This document shows positions 53,754-60,983 of a stretch of 64,000 nt of DNA, piece after piece. A program made the position numbers and the translations under genes. Within the stretch, counting starts at the first letter, position 1; the number at the start of each line of letters is the position of its first letter. The stretch comes from Leptolinea sp. HRD-7 (GTDB lineage: Bacteria; Chloroflexota; Anaerolineae; Anaerolineales; Anaerolineaceae), in NCBI GenBank assembly GCA_024363285.1, contig AP024710.1, forward strand, positions 806,001-870,000. Reading direction: 5' to 3'. The notes below the pieces were generated by a model, which was not told the DNA's origin, searched no databases, and saw only the letters and a list, made by a program, of their open reading frames with translations.

Positions 53754-54436
53754 TCACGGGGATGGATGTCTCCGCCTGGCAGGGCAATGTCAACTGGGGT
53801 AAGGCCGCCAAAAATGGCGTGCGTTTTGCCTTCATCAAGGTCAGCCAGCGGCTGTATGCCGACAAGCTCTTCTTCCAGAACTGGCCGGCGGCCAAAGCAG
53901 CCGGTATGCTGCGCGGCGGTTATCACTACCTGGTGTGGGACCGCGACCCGCTGGAGCAGGCGGAAGCCTTCTGCGCTTTGCTCAAAAAAGATGCGGGCGA
54001 ACTGCCCCCTGTAGCCGATTTTGAAGAACGCGCCGGCATCCCCGGTGACGCGCTTATGCGGTTGGGGCGTTTTCTCAACGCGGTGGAATACCAGTTGGGC
54101 GTCAAACCGGCCATCTACACCAGCCCGAACTTCTGGAAGACCTATGGCTCCCCGGAAGCCTTCTGGGGTGGTTACCCGTTATGGATCGCCAACTACGAAG
54201 TCAACGAGCCGCATATCCCCGCGCCGTGGAAAAGTTACGCGTTCTGGCAGCACACCAACGCGGCCGATGGCGCGTACTACGGCTGTGACTCGCGCGGCGT
54301 TGACATGAACCTGTGTACCGACGAGGTCTTCGCGTGTTATGCCGCCGGAAAGACCAAACCGGCACCTGAAGTCAGTATGCAGGAGAAGATAGACCGCCTC
54401 TGGAGGGCGCATCCCGCTCTATGGCCCTTACCCTGA
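53750..54436 (+). CDS. GH25 muramidase endolysin
   Basis: The 228-residue enzyme cleaves the beta-1,4 bond between N-acetylmuramic acid and N-acetylglucosamine in peptidoglycan. Family-25 motifs are complete: GMDVSAWQGNVNWGKAAKNG at the start, FAFIKVSQ, AAGMLRGGYHYLVW, the catalytic acidic pair in LPPVADFEER, KPAIYTSPNFWKTYG, YPLWIANYEV, YAFWQHTNA and GVDMNLCTDE near the end. There is no signal peptide, in line with holin-dependent release. The 3' end overlaps the next gene by 16 bp. Confidence 0.93.
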   Translation: MITGMDVSAWQGNVNWGKAAKNGVRFAFIKVSQRLYADKLFFQNWPAAKAAGMLRGGYHYLVWDRDPLEQAEAFCALLKKDAGELPPVADFEERAGIPGDALMRLGRFLNAVEYQLGVKPAIYTSPNFWKTYGSPEAFWGGYPLWIANYEVNEPHIPAPWKSYAFWQHTNAADGAYYGCDSRGVDMNLCTDEVFACYAAGKTKPAPEVSMQEKIDRLWRAHPALWPLP

Positions 54437-55089
54437 CTGAAATGCGCACCCGTGTTTCCTTAATGCTGATGGATACCGGCGAAGAGATCTGGCCGCAGGC
54501 CATCCTCGATGAAGCCATCCGGCAGGCGCTGACCGTCTACTCGTTAGCCTGCCCATGCGAACAATCCGCCGTGTTAACGATGCCCGCGCGCGGCGACCTG
54601 GACCTTGGCAGCCTTCCCGGCCTGGCCGGGGTGACTGCCGTGCGCTGGCCGTACGCGGTAGACCGGCCGGAAGCCCTTCAACCTGCGAATCGGGTCACCG
54701 GGTGGCGCTGTTGGCGCGATATGGACAAAAACACGCTGGAACTGCGCACCCTGCCCGGAACCAACCCTATGGAAGGCGAAAGCTTGCTGGTGCGCTATAT
54801 CACCGGTCACAGCATCGGCGGGCTGGACGGCGCGGAGGTCAGCACCATTCAACTGACCCACATCGCTCTGTTGATCCAGGGTTCGGCAGGCTATGCCGCG
54901 TTGTTCCGCGCGCTGGATAAAGTGGAAAACCGCAGCTATGGCAGCCGGCGTACCGAACCCGCTCTGCTGCAGCGTTGGGCGGATGGAGTGCTGGAGCGCT
55001 TTCAGCGAGAATTGGACAAATTACGCCGGCAATATTCACCGGCAGAAACACAGCCAGCCTGGAGGATGGACGCATGGGAATCGTGTTAA
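54421..55089 (+). CDS. Probable head-tail connector/neck protein
   Basis: The 222-residue product has no certain family. Its N terminus (LTLTEMRTRVSLMLMDTGEE, ILDEAIRQALTVYSLACP) resembles proteins of phage necks and head completion, which start with a small helical bundle that packs on the portal. It then has a beta-rich middle (TAVRWPYAVDRPEALQPANR, TLELRTLPGTNPMEGESLLV) and a helical C terminus (ALLQRWADGVLERFQRELDK). The ATG lies inside the endolysin gene, with GGAGGG about 13 bases upstream. The order endolysin-neck is unusual. Confidence 0.6.
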   Translation: MALTLTEMRTRVSLMLMDTGEEIWPQAILDEAIRQALTVYSLACPCEQSAVLTMPARGDLDLGSLPGLAGVTAVRWPYAVDRPEALQPANRVTGWRCWRDMDKNTLELRTLPGTNPMEGESLLVRYITGHSIGGLDGAEVSTIQLTHIALLIQGSAGYAALFRALDKVENRSYGSRRTEPALLQRWADGVLERFQRELDKLRRQYSPAETQPAWRMDAWESC

Positions 55090-55580
55090 CCCTTTCCACA
55101 CCCGAATCGCAAGCCGTCAATTTGATGGAATTGGATCTGCAGGAGATACCCCATCGCTGGATGTTGGGTTCCCGCGGGTCGGGCCCGCATTGTCCCGACT
55201 GCCTCGAACTGGCCGGTGAGGTGCGCACGCTGGGTGAATGGCAAAACACAATCATGCCCGGTTCGCATGTCCTGCACTGCGGAATCACCTGCCGGTGCAG
55301 CCTGCAGTCCACCATCAGCGCGCCGACTCGTTTCACCATTTTGATGCCCGCCATAAGCGACACAGTCGGTAAGTCACGCATCTATCTGGATATCCAGCGT
55401 CAGCTCCGACAGAACTTCACGGCGCTGCCTGCCACTCACCTGCCAACCGTTGCCGTGCCAGGGCGCGCACCATCCGCCTGCCTGCCCAAAACTGTTGCCG
55501 CCGAACGCCGGCCATGGTGGGATAAACCTGTGCGGACACCATCAAAACCGGTCGGGCGGCCCGTCCACGGGGTGGACTGA
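55074..55580 (+). CDS. Cys-containing phage protein, MuF-like C-terminal motif
   Basis: From the ATG at 55074 (GGAGG eight bases upstream) the product is 168 residues. Residues ~35-80 contain PHCPDCLELAGEVRTLGEW followed by MPGSHVLHCGITCRCSLQS, a CxxC...C...CxC pattern that resembles the end of MuF-type minor capsid proteins. There, in intact phages, it follows a larger N-terminal part that is missing here. The remainder is basic, Pro/Thr-rich and unrecognised. The start overlaps the preceding gene by 16 bp and the stop overlaps the next gene (TGATG). Confidence 0.6.
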   Translation: MGIVLTLSTPESQAVNLMELDLQEIPHRWMLGSRGSGPHCPDCLELAGEVRTLGEWQNTIMPGSHVLHCGITCRCSLQSTISAPTRFTILMPAISDTVGKSRIYLDIQRQLRQNFTALPATHLPTVAVPGRAPSACLPKTVAAERRPWWDKPVRTPSKPVGRPVHGVD

Positions 55581-56086
55581 TGACCACACCGGGAGTTGAC
55601 TGCCATATCGCGCTCAGTCATCCACAGGTGAATGGCGGCGCTCCGTTCGGCTTTCTGCTGGATGACAGCAAAGACGCCGGGCCGGCGGTATCCATCCAGC
55701 GCGAGGCCGTGAAACAGGATGACGGCAGCTACGCCGACAACCAGAAATACTTTTTCACCGTACTGCTGGGTGACGGTCTGCCCAATCCGGACAACACCAC
55801 CCACCGCGAATCCGCCGCGGAGATGTATGCCGCCTTGTTGCGCTTTCTGGGTCAACATAGCGGTCTCTCGCTGCTGACGCCCACCGGTTCATTCAGCGGG
55901 CTCTTCGCCGCGGGGCACTACGCCACCGAGATCCACTATCCCGATGTCACCCTGGTGACGGTGCAGATGTCGAACACGGGCAGCGCCTTCGAACCGGTAG
56001 ACGTTACCCGGTTTGTGCAATCGCTCTGGGTAGACGGCAGCACCTACACCGGGCAGATGGCCTGGTCCAACACTTACTGGAGGTAA
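55580..56086 (+). CDS. Phage-like structural protein, unrecognised
   Basis: The 168-residue product has mainly beta-type segments (QKYFFTVLLGDGLPNPDNTT, HYATEIHYPDVTLVTVQMSN) and a C terminus rich in aromatic residues (FVQSLWVDGSTYTG, AWSNTYWR). Size and position after the neck genes would fit a tail-completion or tail-terminator protein, but no family motif supports this. It overlaps the preceding gene by one base pair of stop-start and is followed by the next gene after 4 bp with GGAGG. Confidence 0.65.
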   Translation: MTTPGVDCHIALSHPQVNGGAPFGFLLDDSKDAGPAVSIQREAVKQDDGSYADNQKYFFTVLLGDGLPNPDNTTHRESAAEMYAALLRFLGQHSGLSLLTPTGSFSGLFAAGHYATEIHYPDVTLVTVQMSNTGSAFEPVDVTRFVQSLWVDGSTYTGQMAWSNTYWR

Positions 56087-56090
56087 AGAT

Positions 56091-56861
56091 ATGAGCGCAC
56101 CGGTTTATCCGTTATCCAATGATGTATCCCCCGGCCAACCGACAGCCAGTTCGCAATACAACAACCTGCGTAAAGACGCGCTGACCCTGGGTGCCGCACC
56201 CGAAGATTCTCGCACGCTCGGGCAGTTTTTCACCCGCTATATTTGTGGAGTGCGTATCGAATACCTGGCCGTCAACCGCCTCCGCGTTCCCTACCTGACA
56301 ACCAATCCGCCAACTCTGATGATCAACGGCTACCTTTGCCAGTCCGCCGCCAATGTTGACCTTCCGGCGGGGTGTTTCAGCGGAACGGCAGCCACCTGGT
56401 ATATCTTTGCCCGGCGCAACCCCGGTTCGGCCGCGTTCACACTGGAGGTCAACACCAGCCCGGTAGAAAGCACGGATACAAGGCTGATCGGTCAATGCTA
56501 CTGGGACGGCAGCAATGTCAACGCGTCTTCTGTTTACACGTATTCCCTGCAGGGACTGGGGCTGCCAGATTACGACTCGGGCTGGTTTGCCGTGGCGGAA
56601 AGTCAAACCTATACCCGTGCCCACAATCTGGGGCAGGCGCCGCGATTGGTTGTGCTGCTGCATGCCACCAATGCGAATCCGGTGGCCAGCGATGAACTGG
56701 TGCAGGTAAATACCGTGTCCATCGGGTACGGGGTCTCGTGCCTTGGATGGAACGCAACCAATATTTATGCCACAAGCGGAAATTACAGCGGATACAGCAC
56801 ATGCCTGAACACACGCCGCTATTCCGGTTCGGGATACTGGCGCATTCAAGCCTGGCGGTAG
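56091..56861 (+). CDS. Phage-like structural protein with receptor-binding-like C terminus
   Basis: The 256-residue product starts ten bases after GGAGG (56076-56080). The N terminus contains YPLSNDVSPGQPTASSQYNN and LRKDALTLG. The centre is beta-rich (RLRVPYLTTNPPTLMINGYL, WYIFARRNPGSAAFTLEVNT). The C terminus, Tyr/Ser/Gly-rich (NIYATSGNYSGYSTCLNTRR, YSGSGYWRIQAWR), resembles fibre or receptor-binding tips of phages. No named family. It may be the outermost protein of the particle. Confidence 0.6.
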   Translation: MSAPVYPLSNDVSPGQPTASSQYNNLRKDALTLGAAPEDSRTLGQFFTRYICGVRIEYLAVNRLRVPYLTTNPPTLMINGYLCQSAANVDLPAGCFSGTAATWYIFARRNPGSAAFTLEVNTSPVESTDTRLIGQCYWDGSNVNASSVYTYSLQGLGLPDYDSGWFAVAESQTYTRAHNLGQAPRLVVLLHATNANPVASDELVQVNTVSIGYGVSCLGWNATNIYATSGNYSGYSTCLNTRRYSGSGYWRIQAWR

Positions 56862-56874
56862 GAAAGGAAGCAAT

Positions 56875-57270
56875 ATGACAGTAGTGATTCGCAACAACTC
56901 AATGGAGATCAAAACGTTTATGGAATCAGCCCTCGGGTATGTACCTGAACCCGGCGAAACGCTGGAAGAAGTAGCGTTACCATTCGCCGAATATGCCCGC
57001 CGGCTGCGCCTTTCGGTTGACGGGCGTTCCGGTGAAACAATTCAAGTACCTTTGAGTCCGGGAACAATCACTGTGCGGGTGGAATGCCCGGGGGAAGATT
57101 CAGTCTCACTGCGGGTAAATGACGAGGTAAAGGAGGTTGCGCTGGCTGACGGCCTGGGTAATCTGGCTCTACCGGGTGACGTGCCCGGCAGGTACGTCAT
57201 CGCGCCGGCTGACTTGGTGAAATTTTGTGCCGCCGGTGAGGCCGTCAGCGTGGTGGAAGTGGTGGGGTAG
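56875..57270 (+). CDS. Small protein, last gene of the phage-like module
   Basis: The 131-residue product starts after AGGAAAGGAAG, a good ribosome binding site. It has an N-terminal helical part (VVIRNNSMEIKTFMESALGY, GETLEEVALPFAEYARRLRL) followed by an Ig-like or beta-barrel-like segment (GTITVRVECPGEDSVSLRVN, LPGDVPGRYVIAPADL). No family recognised. It closes the module; a 70-bp palindromic element follows. Confidence 0.65.
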   Translation: MTVVIRNNSMEIKTFMESALGYVPEPGETLEEVALPFAEYARRLRLSVDGRSGETIQVPLSPGTITVRVECPGEDSVSLRVNDEVKEVALADGLGNLALPGDVPGRYVIAPADLVKFCAAGEAVSVVEVVG

Positions 57271-57305
57271 AAATGATTGATTAATCAAGATTCATCCATA
57301 GTCGT

Positions 57306-57375
57306 GTAGGGGCGAAGCATCCGGGAATTATTCTATCTCCGAAGACAAGCCTTATGCCGGATGCTTCGCCCCTAC
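57306..57375. repeat. 70-bp GTAGGGGC palindromic element, copy 2 (inverted)
   Basis: GTAGGGGCGAAGCATCCGG (57306-57324) and CCGGATGCTTCGCCCCTAC (57357-57375) are perfect 19-bp inverse copies, with an A-to-G change mirrored in both arms (compensatory). The centre is the reverse complement of that in copy 1 (CTTATG, TCTCCGAAG), so this copy is in the opposite orientation. It lies between the phage-like module and the transposase. Confidence 0.9.
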
Positions 57376-57437
57376 CAAACCTTACCGGTTCACATCCAAA
57401 ATAATTTACCGATTTATATATTACAAAATAGCTTACA

Positions 57438-57956
57438 TCATTTCCACAAATCGTCTTTTTGCCAGGTCAACGGGTTGTTTTCGATGTATGAATAGATACG
57501 GTCAAAATCATCTTGGTTACGAACAACATGTTCATAATAATTGCGCTGCCAGACAGATTCGTTATTATTCCACATCCGGTGAATATGCCGCGATGAATTC
57601 GACTTCAGGTTCTGCATAATCGCGCAAATTGTCTGCGCGGGGGAACCTCTGAGAGGCTTGATGTTGACATTCTGAATTTCTGGCTCATTTGAATTTATAG
57701 TTAGTAGTATATGAATATGGTTGGGCATTACAACCCTATGGTTGATCTCAACCGGAAAATGTTCCGGCAAGGCAGAAATTATTGCATCCACACATTGCCC
57801 GGCGAGTGACAGGGTTAAGCAATCATTTTCGATGACGCCGAAAATACAACGGCGTTCATGGGAGACAATAGTAATGAAGTACGCACCGGGTTGTGAATAG
57901 TCAAAATTCGACAACCGGATAGAACGGCGGTGATCAAGTGCGGGGTTATAAGTCAT
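57438..57956 (-). CDS. REP-associated tyrosine transposase (RAYT, Y1/IS200-like)
   Basis: The 172-residue protein belongs to the Y1 transposase family that acts on single-stranded palindromic DNA. Visible: the N-terminal RRSIRLSNFDYSQPGAYFIT, the HxH metal motif in VVMPNHIHILL, the region VWQRNYYEHVVRNQDDFDR and the catalytic Tyr candidate in IYSYIENNPLTW. The reading frame is intact, unlike the relative at 18426-18930. The gene is bracketed by 70-bp palindromes at 57306-57375 and 58064-58133, the arrangement expected of a RAYT with its REP-like targets. A family role in REP spread is established; activity here is inferred. Confidence 0.9.
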   Translation of the reverse strand: MTYNPALDHRRSIRLSNFDYSQPGAYFITIVSHERRCIFGVIENDCLTLSLAGQCVDAIISALPEHFPVEINHRVVMPNHIHILLTINSNEPEIQNVNIKPLRGSPAQTICAIMQNLKSNSSRHIHRMWNNNESVWQRNYYEHVVRNQDDFDRIYSYIENNPLTWQKDDLWK

Positions 57957-58063
57957 GATGAAATCTGCCCCCTCAATTATTAGAAATGGTCAAATAATTC
58001 GGACATGTATCTCTCACAACAGGTGACGGGTTCATGATTTCAGACATGTTTTTCTCGCGACTG

Positions 58064-58133
58064 GTAGGGGCAAAGCATCCGGGACTAATCTTATCTCCGA
58101 AGATATACCTGATGCCGGATGCTTTGCCCCTAC
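58064..58133. repeat. 70-bp GTAGGGGC palindromic element, copy 3
   Basis: Same 19-bp arms as copy 1 (GTAGGGGCAAAGCATCCGG and its inverse); the centre has the orientation of copy 2. It is part of the first 242-bp unit and flanks the RAYT gene on its 5' side. Confidence 0.9.
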
Positions 58134-58305
58134 GCGATTATGACGTCTCCCCTTCTACAATCTTGACCTCTTCCGCGGTGAGGCCGTAGAGTTCATATAC
58201 AAGGTGATCGATCTCGCGGTCGGTGACGGCGATCTGGCGCTGGAGCATGTCTTTTTCCCGCGGGGTGACGGGTTCATGATTTCGGACATGTTTTTCTCGC
58301 GACTG

Positions 58306-58375
58306 GTAGGGGCAAAGCATCCGGGACTAATCTTATCTCCGAAGATATATCTGGTGCCGGATGCTTTGCCCCTAC
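58306..58375. repeat. 70-bp GTAGGGGC palindromic element, copy 4
   Basis: Same element in the second 242-bp unit, with single-base differences in the centre relative to copy 3 (ATATATCTGGTG against ATATACCTGATG). Confidence 0.9.
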
Positions 58376-58547
58376 GCGATTATGACGTCTCCCCTTCTAC
58401 AATCTTGACCTCTTCCGCGGTGAGACCGTAGAGTTCATACACAAGATAATCAATCTCGCGATCGGTGACGGCGATCTGGCGCTGGAGCATGTCTTTTTCC
58501 CGCGGGGTGACGGGTTCATGATTTCGGACATGTTTTTCTCGCGACTG

Positions 58548-58617
58548 GTAGGGGCAAAGCATCCGGGACTAATCTTATCTCCGAAGATATACCTGGTGCC
58601 GGATGCTTTGCCCCTAC
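58548..58617. repeat. 70-bp GTAGGGGC palindromic element, copy 5
   Basis: Same element in the third, partial 242-bp unit. Its position directly after the stop codon of the methylase remnant (58622-58624) shows where the element sat relative to the original gene. Confidence 0.9.
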
Positions 58618-58621
58618 GCGA

Positions 58622-58845
58622 TTATGACGTCTCCCTTTCTACAATCTTGACCTCATCCGCGGTGAGGCCGATCATAAAAAGAAACCTCTCACTAAAGGAA
58701 GAGACTGATGGTGATCCGTCTTCGGGAAGAACGGGCTAATCAATTCACGGCGGGTTTCCGTCTCGTTGTAGCGGGCTGACTGGTACGATGATTTTTGTTG
58801 GTCAAAACGGTCAACAAGTTGCTTGATGGAATCAGGTGCTGGCAT
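58622..58845 (-). pseudogene. Internally deleted type IIG / Eco57I-like methylase gene remnant
   Basis: On the minus strand from the ATG at 58845 the frame reads MPAPDSIKQLVDRFDQQKSS then YQSARYNETETRRELISPFF. This matches the start of Eco57I-like restriction-methylase genes (IKxLVxRFDxxxxxYxSxxYNExxxRREFIDPFF). After ISPFF the homology stops; a short unrelated stretch leads to a stop near 58672-58674. Directly after, from about 58670 down to the stop at 58622-58624, the frame encodes GLTADEVKIVERETS, the extreme C terminus of the same kind of gene. So nearly the whole coding region (about a thousand codons in intact relatives) has been deleted. Confidence 0.75.
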
Positions 58846-59098
58846 GAGTTCCCCCGAACGGCAGGCAGGTCAACAGATGGATTAACTATACCGCAAACCA
58901 GACGTCCGGTTTCAGATTTCATTTAATAAAGACAGTTGAATTGTGATCCTCCGCGCTTTTTCATAACCATAATTCAGCGTTTGGTCACCTGTTTTTTTAG
59001 AAATCCGATTTTTTTGAATATGCTACAGTTAAATAACCTGAACAACCGGGAAATTAAAGCTGTATAGATTACCTCATTTTCAGCAGGAGGGTATTGAA

Positions 59099-60457
59099 AT
59101 GAAAAAAATGAAAACAGGTTTGCTTCTACTTGCGCTCTTTCTGGTTATCAGCATGGCCTGTTCTTTTACCGGGAACATTTTCGGCAACTCGGGAAAGATC
59201 AGTACAATCTCGTTCTGTTCTGATGTCACCGATGAAGGTGAATGTGTTGACAAAGGGAATTCTTTTCCACCGGGTACATCGTCCGTGTACGCCTACTTCA
59301 CTTACGAAGGAATGAAAGACGGGCAGAAATGGAGCCGAATCTGGACACAGGATGGTGACCTGTATGATGAGACCCGCGATGAGGCATGGGATAACGGCGC
59401 TCAAGGCTGGGTGGCTTATTCCGTGGATGATCCCAATGGATTAGCCGGTGAATTTACTCTTGAGATACTGGTAGGCAAGAATCAGGTACAGAAAGCTTCG
59501 TTTACTGTAAAAAAAGAAAATGCAAGCCAATCTGGAAAGACGGAAAGCGGGCAGGCAAGTTTTCCGGCATTTGGTCCAATAACAATAGCAGAGGATGCGG
59601 CCGATAACGCGTTCCCCATTGAGCCCGCAAAAGTGTTCAATTATGGTGTATCCAAAGTGGTCGGGGTTTTTGCCTATTCAAATATGACCCCTGAAATGAC
59701 ATATACAGCGGAATGGCTGCGTGACGGCCAGACCCTGGCCCGTAAGGAGTATCCATGGGAGGATACAGCCAATGGTATGCATTACACCAGTCTTTCAGAT
59801 GACACTCCTCTTTTAGCCGGAAAATATACATTGAACCTTTACCTGCAGGGCGAACTGGTACGCACAACGAATTTTCAGATCATCGACAAACAACAACCCC
59901 AACCGGCGGAACCTGCCGGAGGAACGTCTGCTAACACGAATCCCCGCCCCAATCGCCCGGCCACTCCGGAAGAAGTTGTTGACGCGGATGCGCTAAAGTA
60001 TTTCTACATGATCTCAGATGCCAATTTGCCGGTCTTAAATCAGGTGGTAAAAGATAATCTGGCCGGATGGACAAAGATCAAAGTGGTCGATTCAAATCCG
60101 TGCGGAGCCAACGCGCTGGCCTGCTTTGTAAAAGAAGCCTGCGATCAACGCTGGGGCGGAACGGTTTATCTACCCAGGGCTGAAATGGCCGGCGTTAGCG
60201 ATGTGCAGATAACCGCCACCCTGACCCACGAATTGACCCATGGGATGGAGTTCTATGGCGGCATGCGTTGCGGATGTTCAGTGCAAAAGGAGTTTTATGC
60301 CATGGCCGCGGAAATGGACTATGTCTATTACAGCGGAAATATCGATACCTTCAACGCGGATTATGGCGGCGTATGGGATGCCAATGGAAAAGTGGATACA
60401 GGAAAGCTGTGGAATATCGTGAAAGAAGTGTATTCCGGGAAATGCCCCGAGTATTGA
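59099..60457 (+). CDS. Lipoprotein with C-terminal HELTH metallopeptidase motif
   Basis: The 452-residue product (ATG eight bases after GGAGGG) has a lipoprotein-like signal peptide, FLVISMACSFTGN (Cys near residue 21). Two Ig-like repeats follow, about 35-140 and 160-265 (SSVYAYFTYEGMKDGQKWSR and SKVVGVFAYSNMTPEMTYTA share a layout of KxxVxxxF-x-Y-x-x-M). After a Pro-rich linker (~270-295) comes a C-terminal domain with TATLTHELTHGMEFYGGMRC, an HExxH zinc motif, and a downstream Glu in QKEFYAMAAEMDYVYY that could be the third ligand. Cysteines around it (CGANALACFVKEAC, RCGC) suggest disulfides. A cell-surface metallopeptidase is likely but no named family is recognised. Confidence 0.8.
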   Translation: MKKMKTGLLLLALFLVISMACSFTGNIFGNSGKISTISFCSDVTDEGECVDKGNSFPPGTSSVYAYFTYEGMKDGQKWSRIWTQDGDLYDETRDEAWDNGAQGWVAYSVDDPNGLAGEFTLEILVGKNQVQKASFTVKKENASQSGKTESGQASFPAFGPITIAEDAADNAFPIEPAKVFNYGVSKVVGVFAYSNMTPEMTYTAEWLRDGQTLARKEYPWEDTANGMHYTSLSDDTPLLAGKYTLNLYLQGELVRTTNFQIIDKQQPQPAEPAGGTSANTNPRPNRPATPEEVVDADALKYFYMISDANLPVLNQVVKDNLAGWTKIKVVDSNPCGANALACFVKEACDQRWGGTVYLPRAEMAGVSDVQITATLTHELTHGMEFYGGMRCGCSVQKEFYAMAAEMDYVYYSGNIDTFNADYGGVWDANGKVDTGKLWNIVKEVYSGKCPEY

Positions 60458-60521
60458 TTTTGGGCTTTACACAATCAACGGGAAACAGAGAGAAGTATAT
60501 CTGATCTCATTAACACTTTCC

Positions 60522-60884
60522 TATATTCAGGAAGAGACCCGTCAATAGACGACCCTCGCCCAGTTGAATCAGGATAAGTTGAAAGCGCAGCAGAAAGTGA
60601 TCGAAGCGGAAAAAGCCAATGCCCTTCTGGCAGCCCAGAAAGGGCTGGAAGTCAACAAAGCATTAGCCAGTACCGTGGCGGAAAAAGCCCAGGCGGACCT
60701 GGCAAAAGATATGGCCACCGCGAATATTTTCACCCTCAATCCGGCGTACGCGCGGTACTTGACCGCCCTGGCCAACGCGTCTGCCATCAAGAGCACGGAT
60801 AAGTTCATCTTCACCCCGGAAGGTGTCTTCCCGCAGTTGGTGTTTGGCGGTGAAAGCCTGACCCCGGTGGTGCCGGTGAAATGA
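60522..60884 (+). pseudogene. C-terminal fragment of an SPFH/prohibitin-like gene
   Basis: Coding similarity to the C terminus of SPFH (band 7) proteins runs through this stretch: an upstream piece QEETRQ, a TAG codon at 60555-60557, then TTLAQLNQDKLKAQQKVIEA, EVNKALASTVAEKAQADLAK, YARYLTALANASAIKSTDKF and FTPEGVFPQLVFGG to the natural stop. The N-terminal membrane part and SPFH domain are absent. The nonsense codon sits where relatives have Gln. An alternative start at 60564 would be TTG without a ribosome binding site. The 526-bp gap between the flanking genes holds only this and one palindrome. Confidence 0.7.
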
Positions 60885-60930
60885 ATTGTGATTTTGTTTG
60901 ATGAAGTTGGATTAATAAAGATCTTTATGC

Positions 60931-60953
60931 AGGGGCGGATACGATCCGCCCCT
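60931..60953. repeat. GC-rich palindrome with GCCCCTAC tip
   Basis: AGGGGCGGAT (60931-60940) and ATCCGCCCCT (60944-60953) are perfect inverse copies around ACG; followed by AC it gives the GCCCCTAC tip shared with the 70-bp elements. It may also act as a terminator for the flanking convergent genes, though without a U-run. Confidence 0.6.
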
Positions 60954-60983
60954 ACGCTTTCATAGATACATCACTTTTCTATA

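Larger units (their letters stand above)
58024..58670. repeat. 242-bp tandem repeat, two full copies and one partial
   Basis: TGACGGGTTCATGATTTC begins the unit at 58024, 58266 and 58508, so the period is 242 bp; the third copy breaks off at 58670 after 163 bp. Each copy contains one 70-bp palindrome and, read on the minus strand, a segment ending MLQRQIAVTDREID and YELYGLTAEEVKIVEGE before a stop. This is the conserved extreme C terminus of type IIG/Eco57I-like DNA methylases. The apparent 60-codon frames in each copy (58138-58320, 58380-58562) begin in the palindrome and are not real genes. As 242 is not a multiple of three, the copies do not form a continuous frame. Confidence 0.9.

Noticed and set aside
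47088..57270. Attachment-site repeats bounding the phage-like module
   Set aside because: No matching direct repeat was noticed at the two ends and no tRNA lies at either boundary; the only tRNA is 16 kb away.
58138..58562. Two identical-looking 60-codon minus-strand genes
   Set aside because: Their start codons lie in the 70-bp palindrome; only the second half encodes the C terminus of a methylase. They are duplicated gene ends, not small genes.
58024..58670. CRISPR array or satellite
   Set aside because: The period is 242 bp and the unit contains a gene fragment plus a palindromic element, so tandem duplication explains it.
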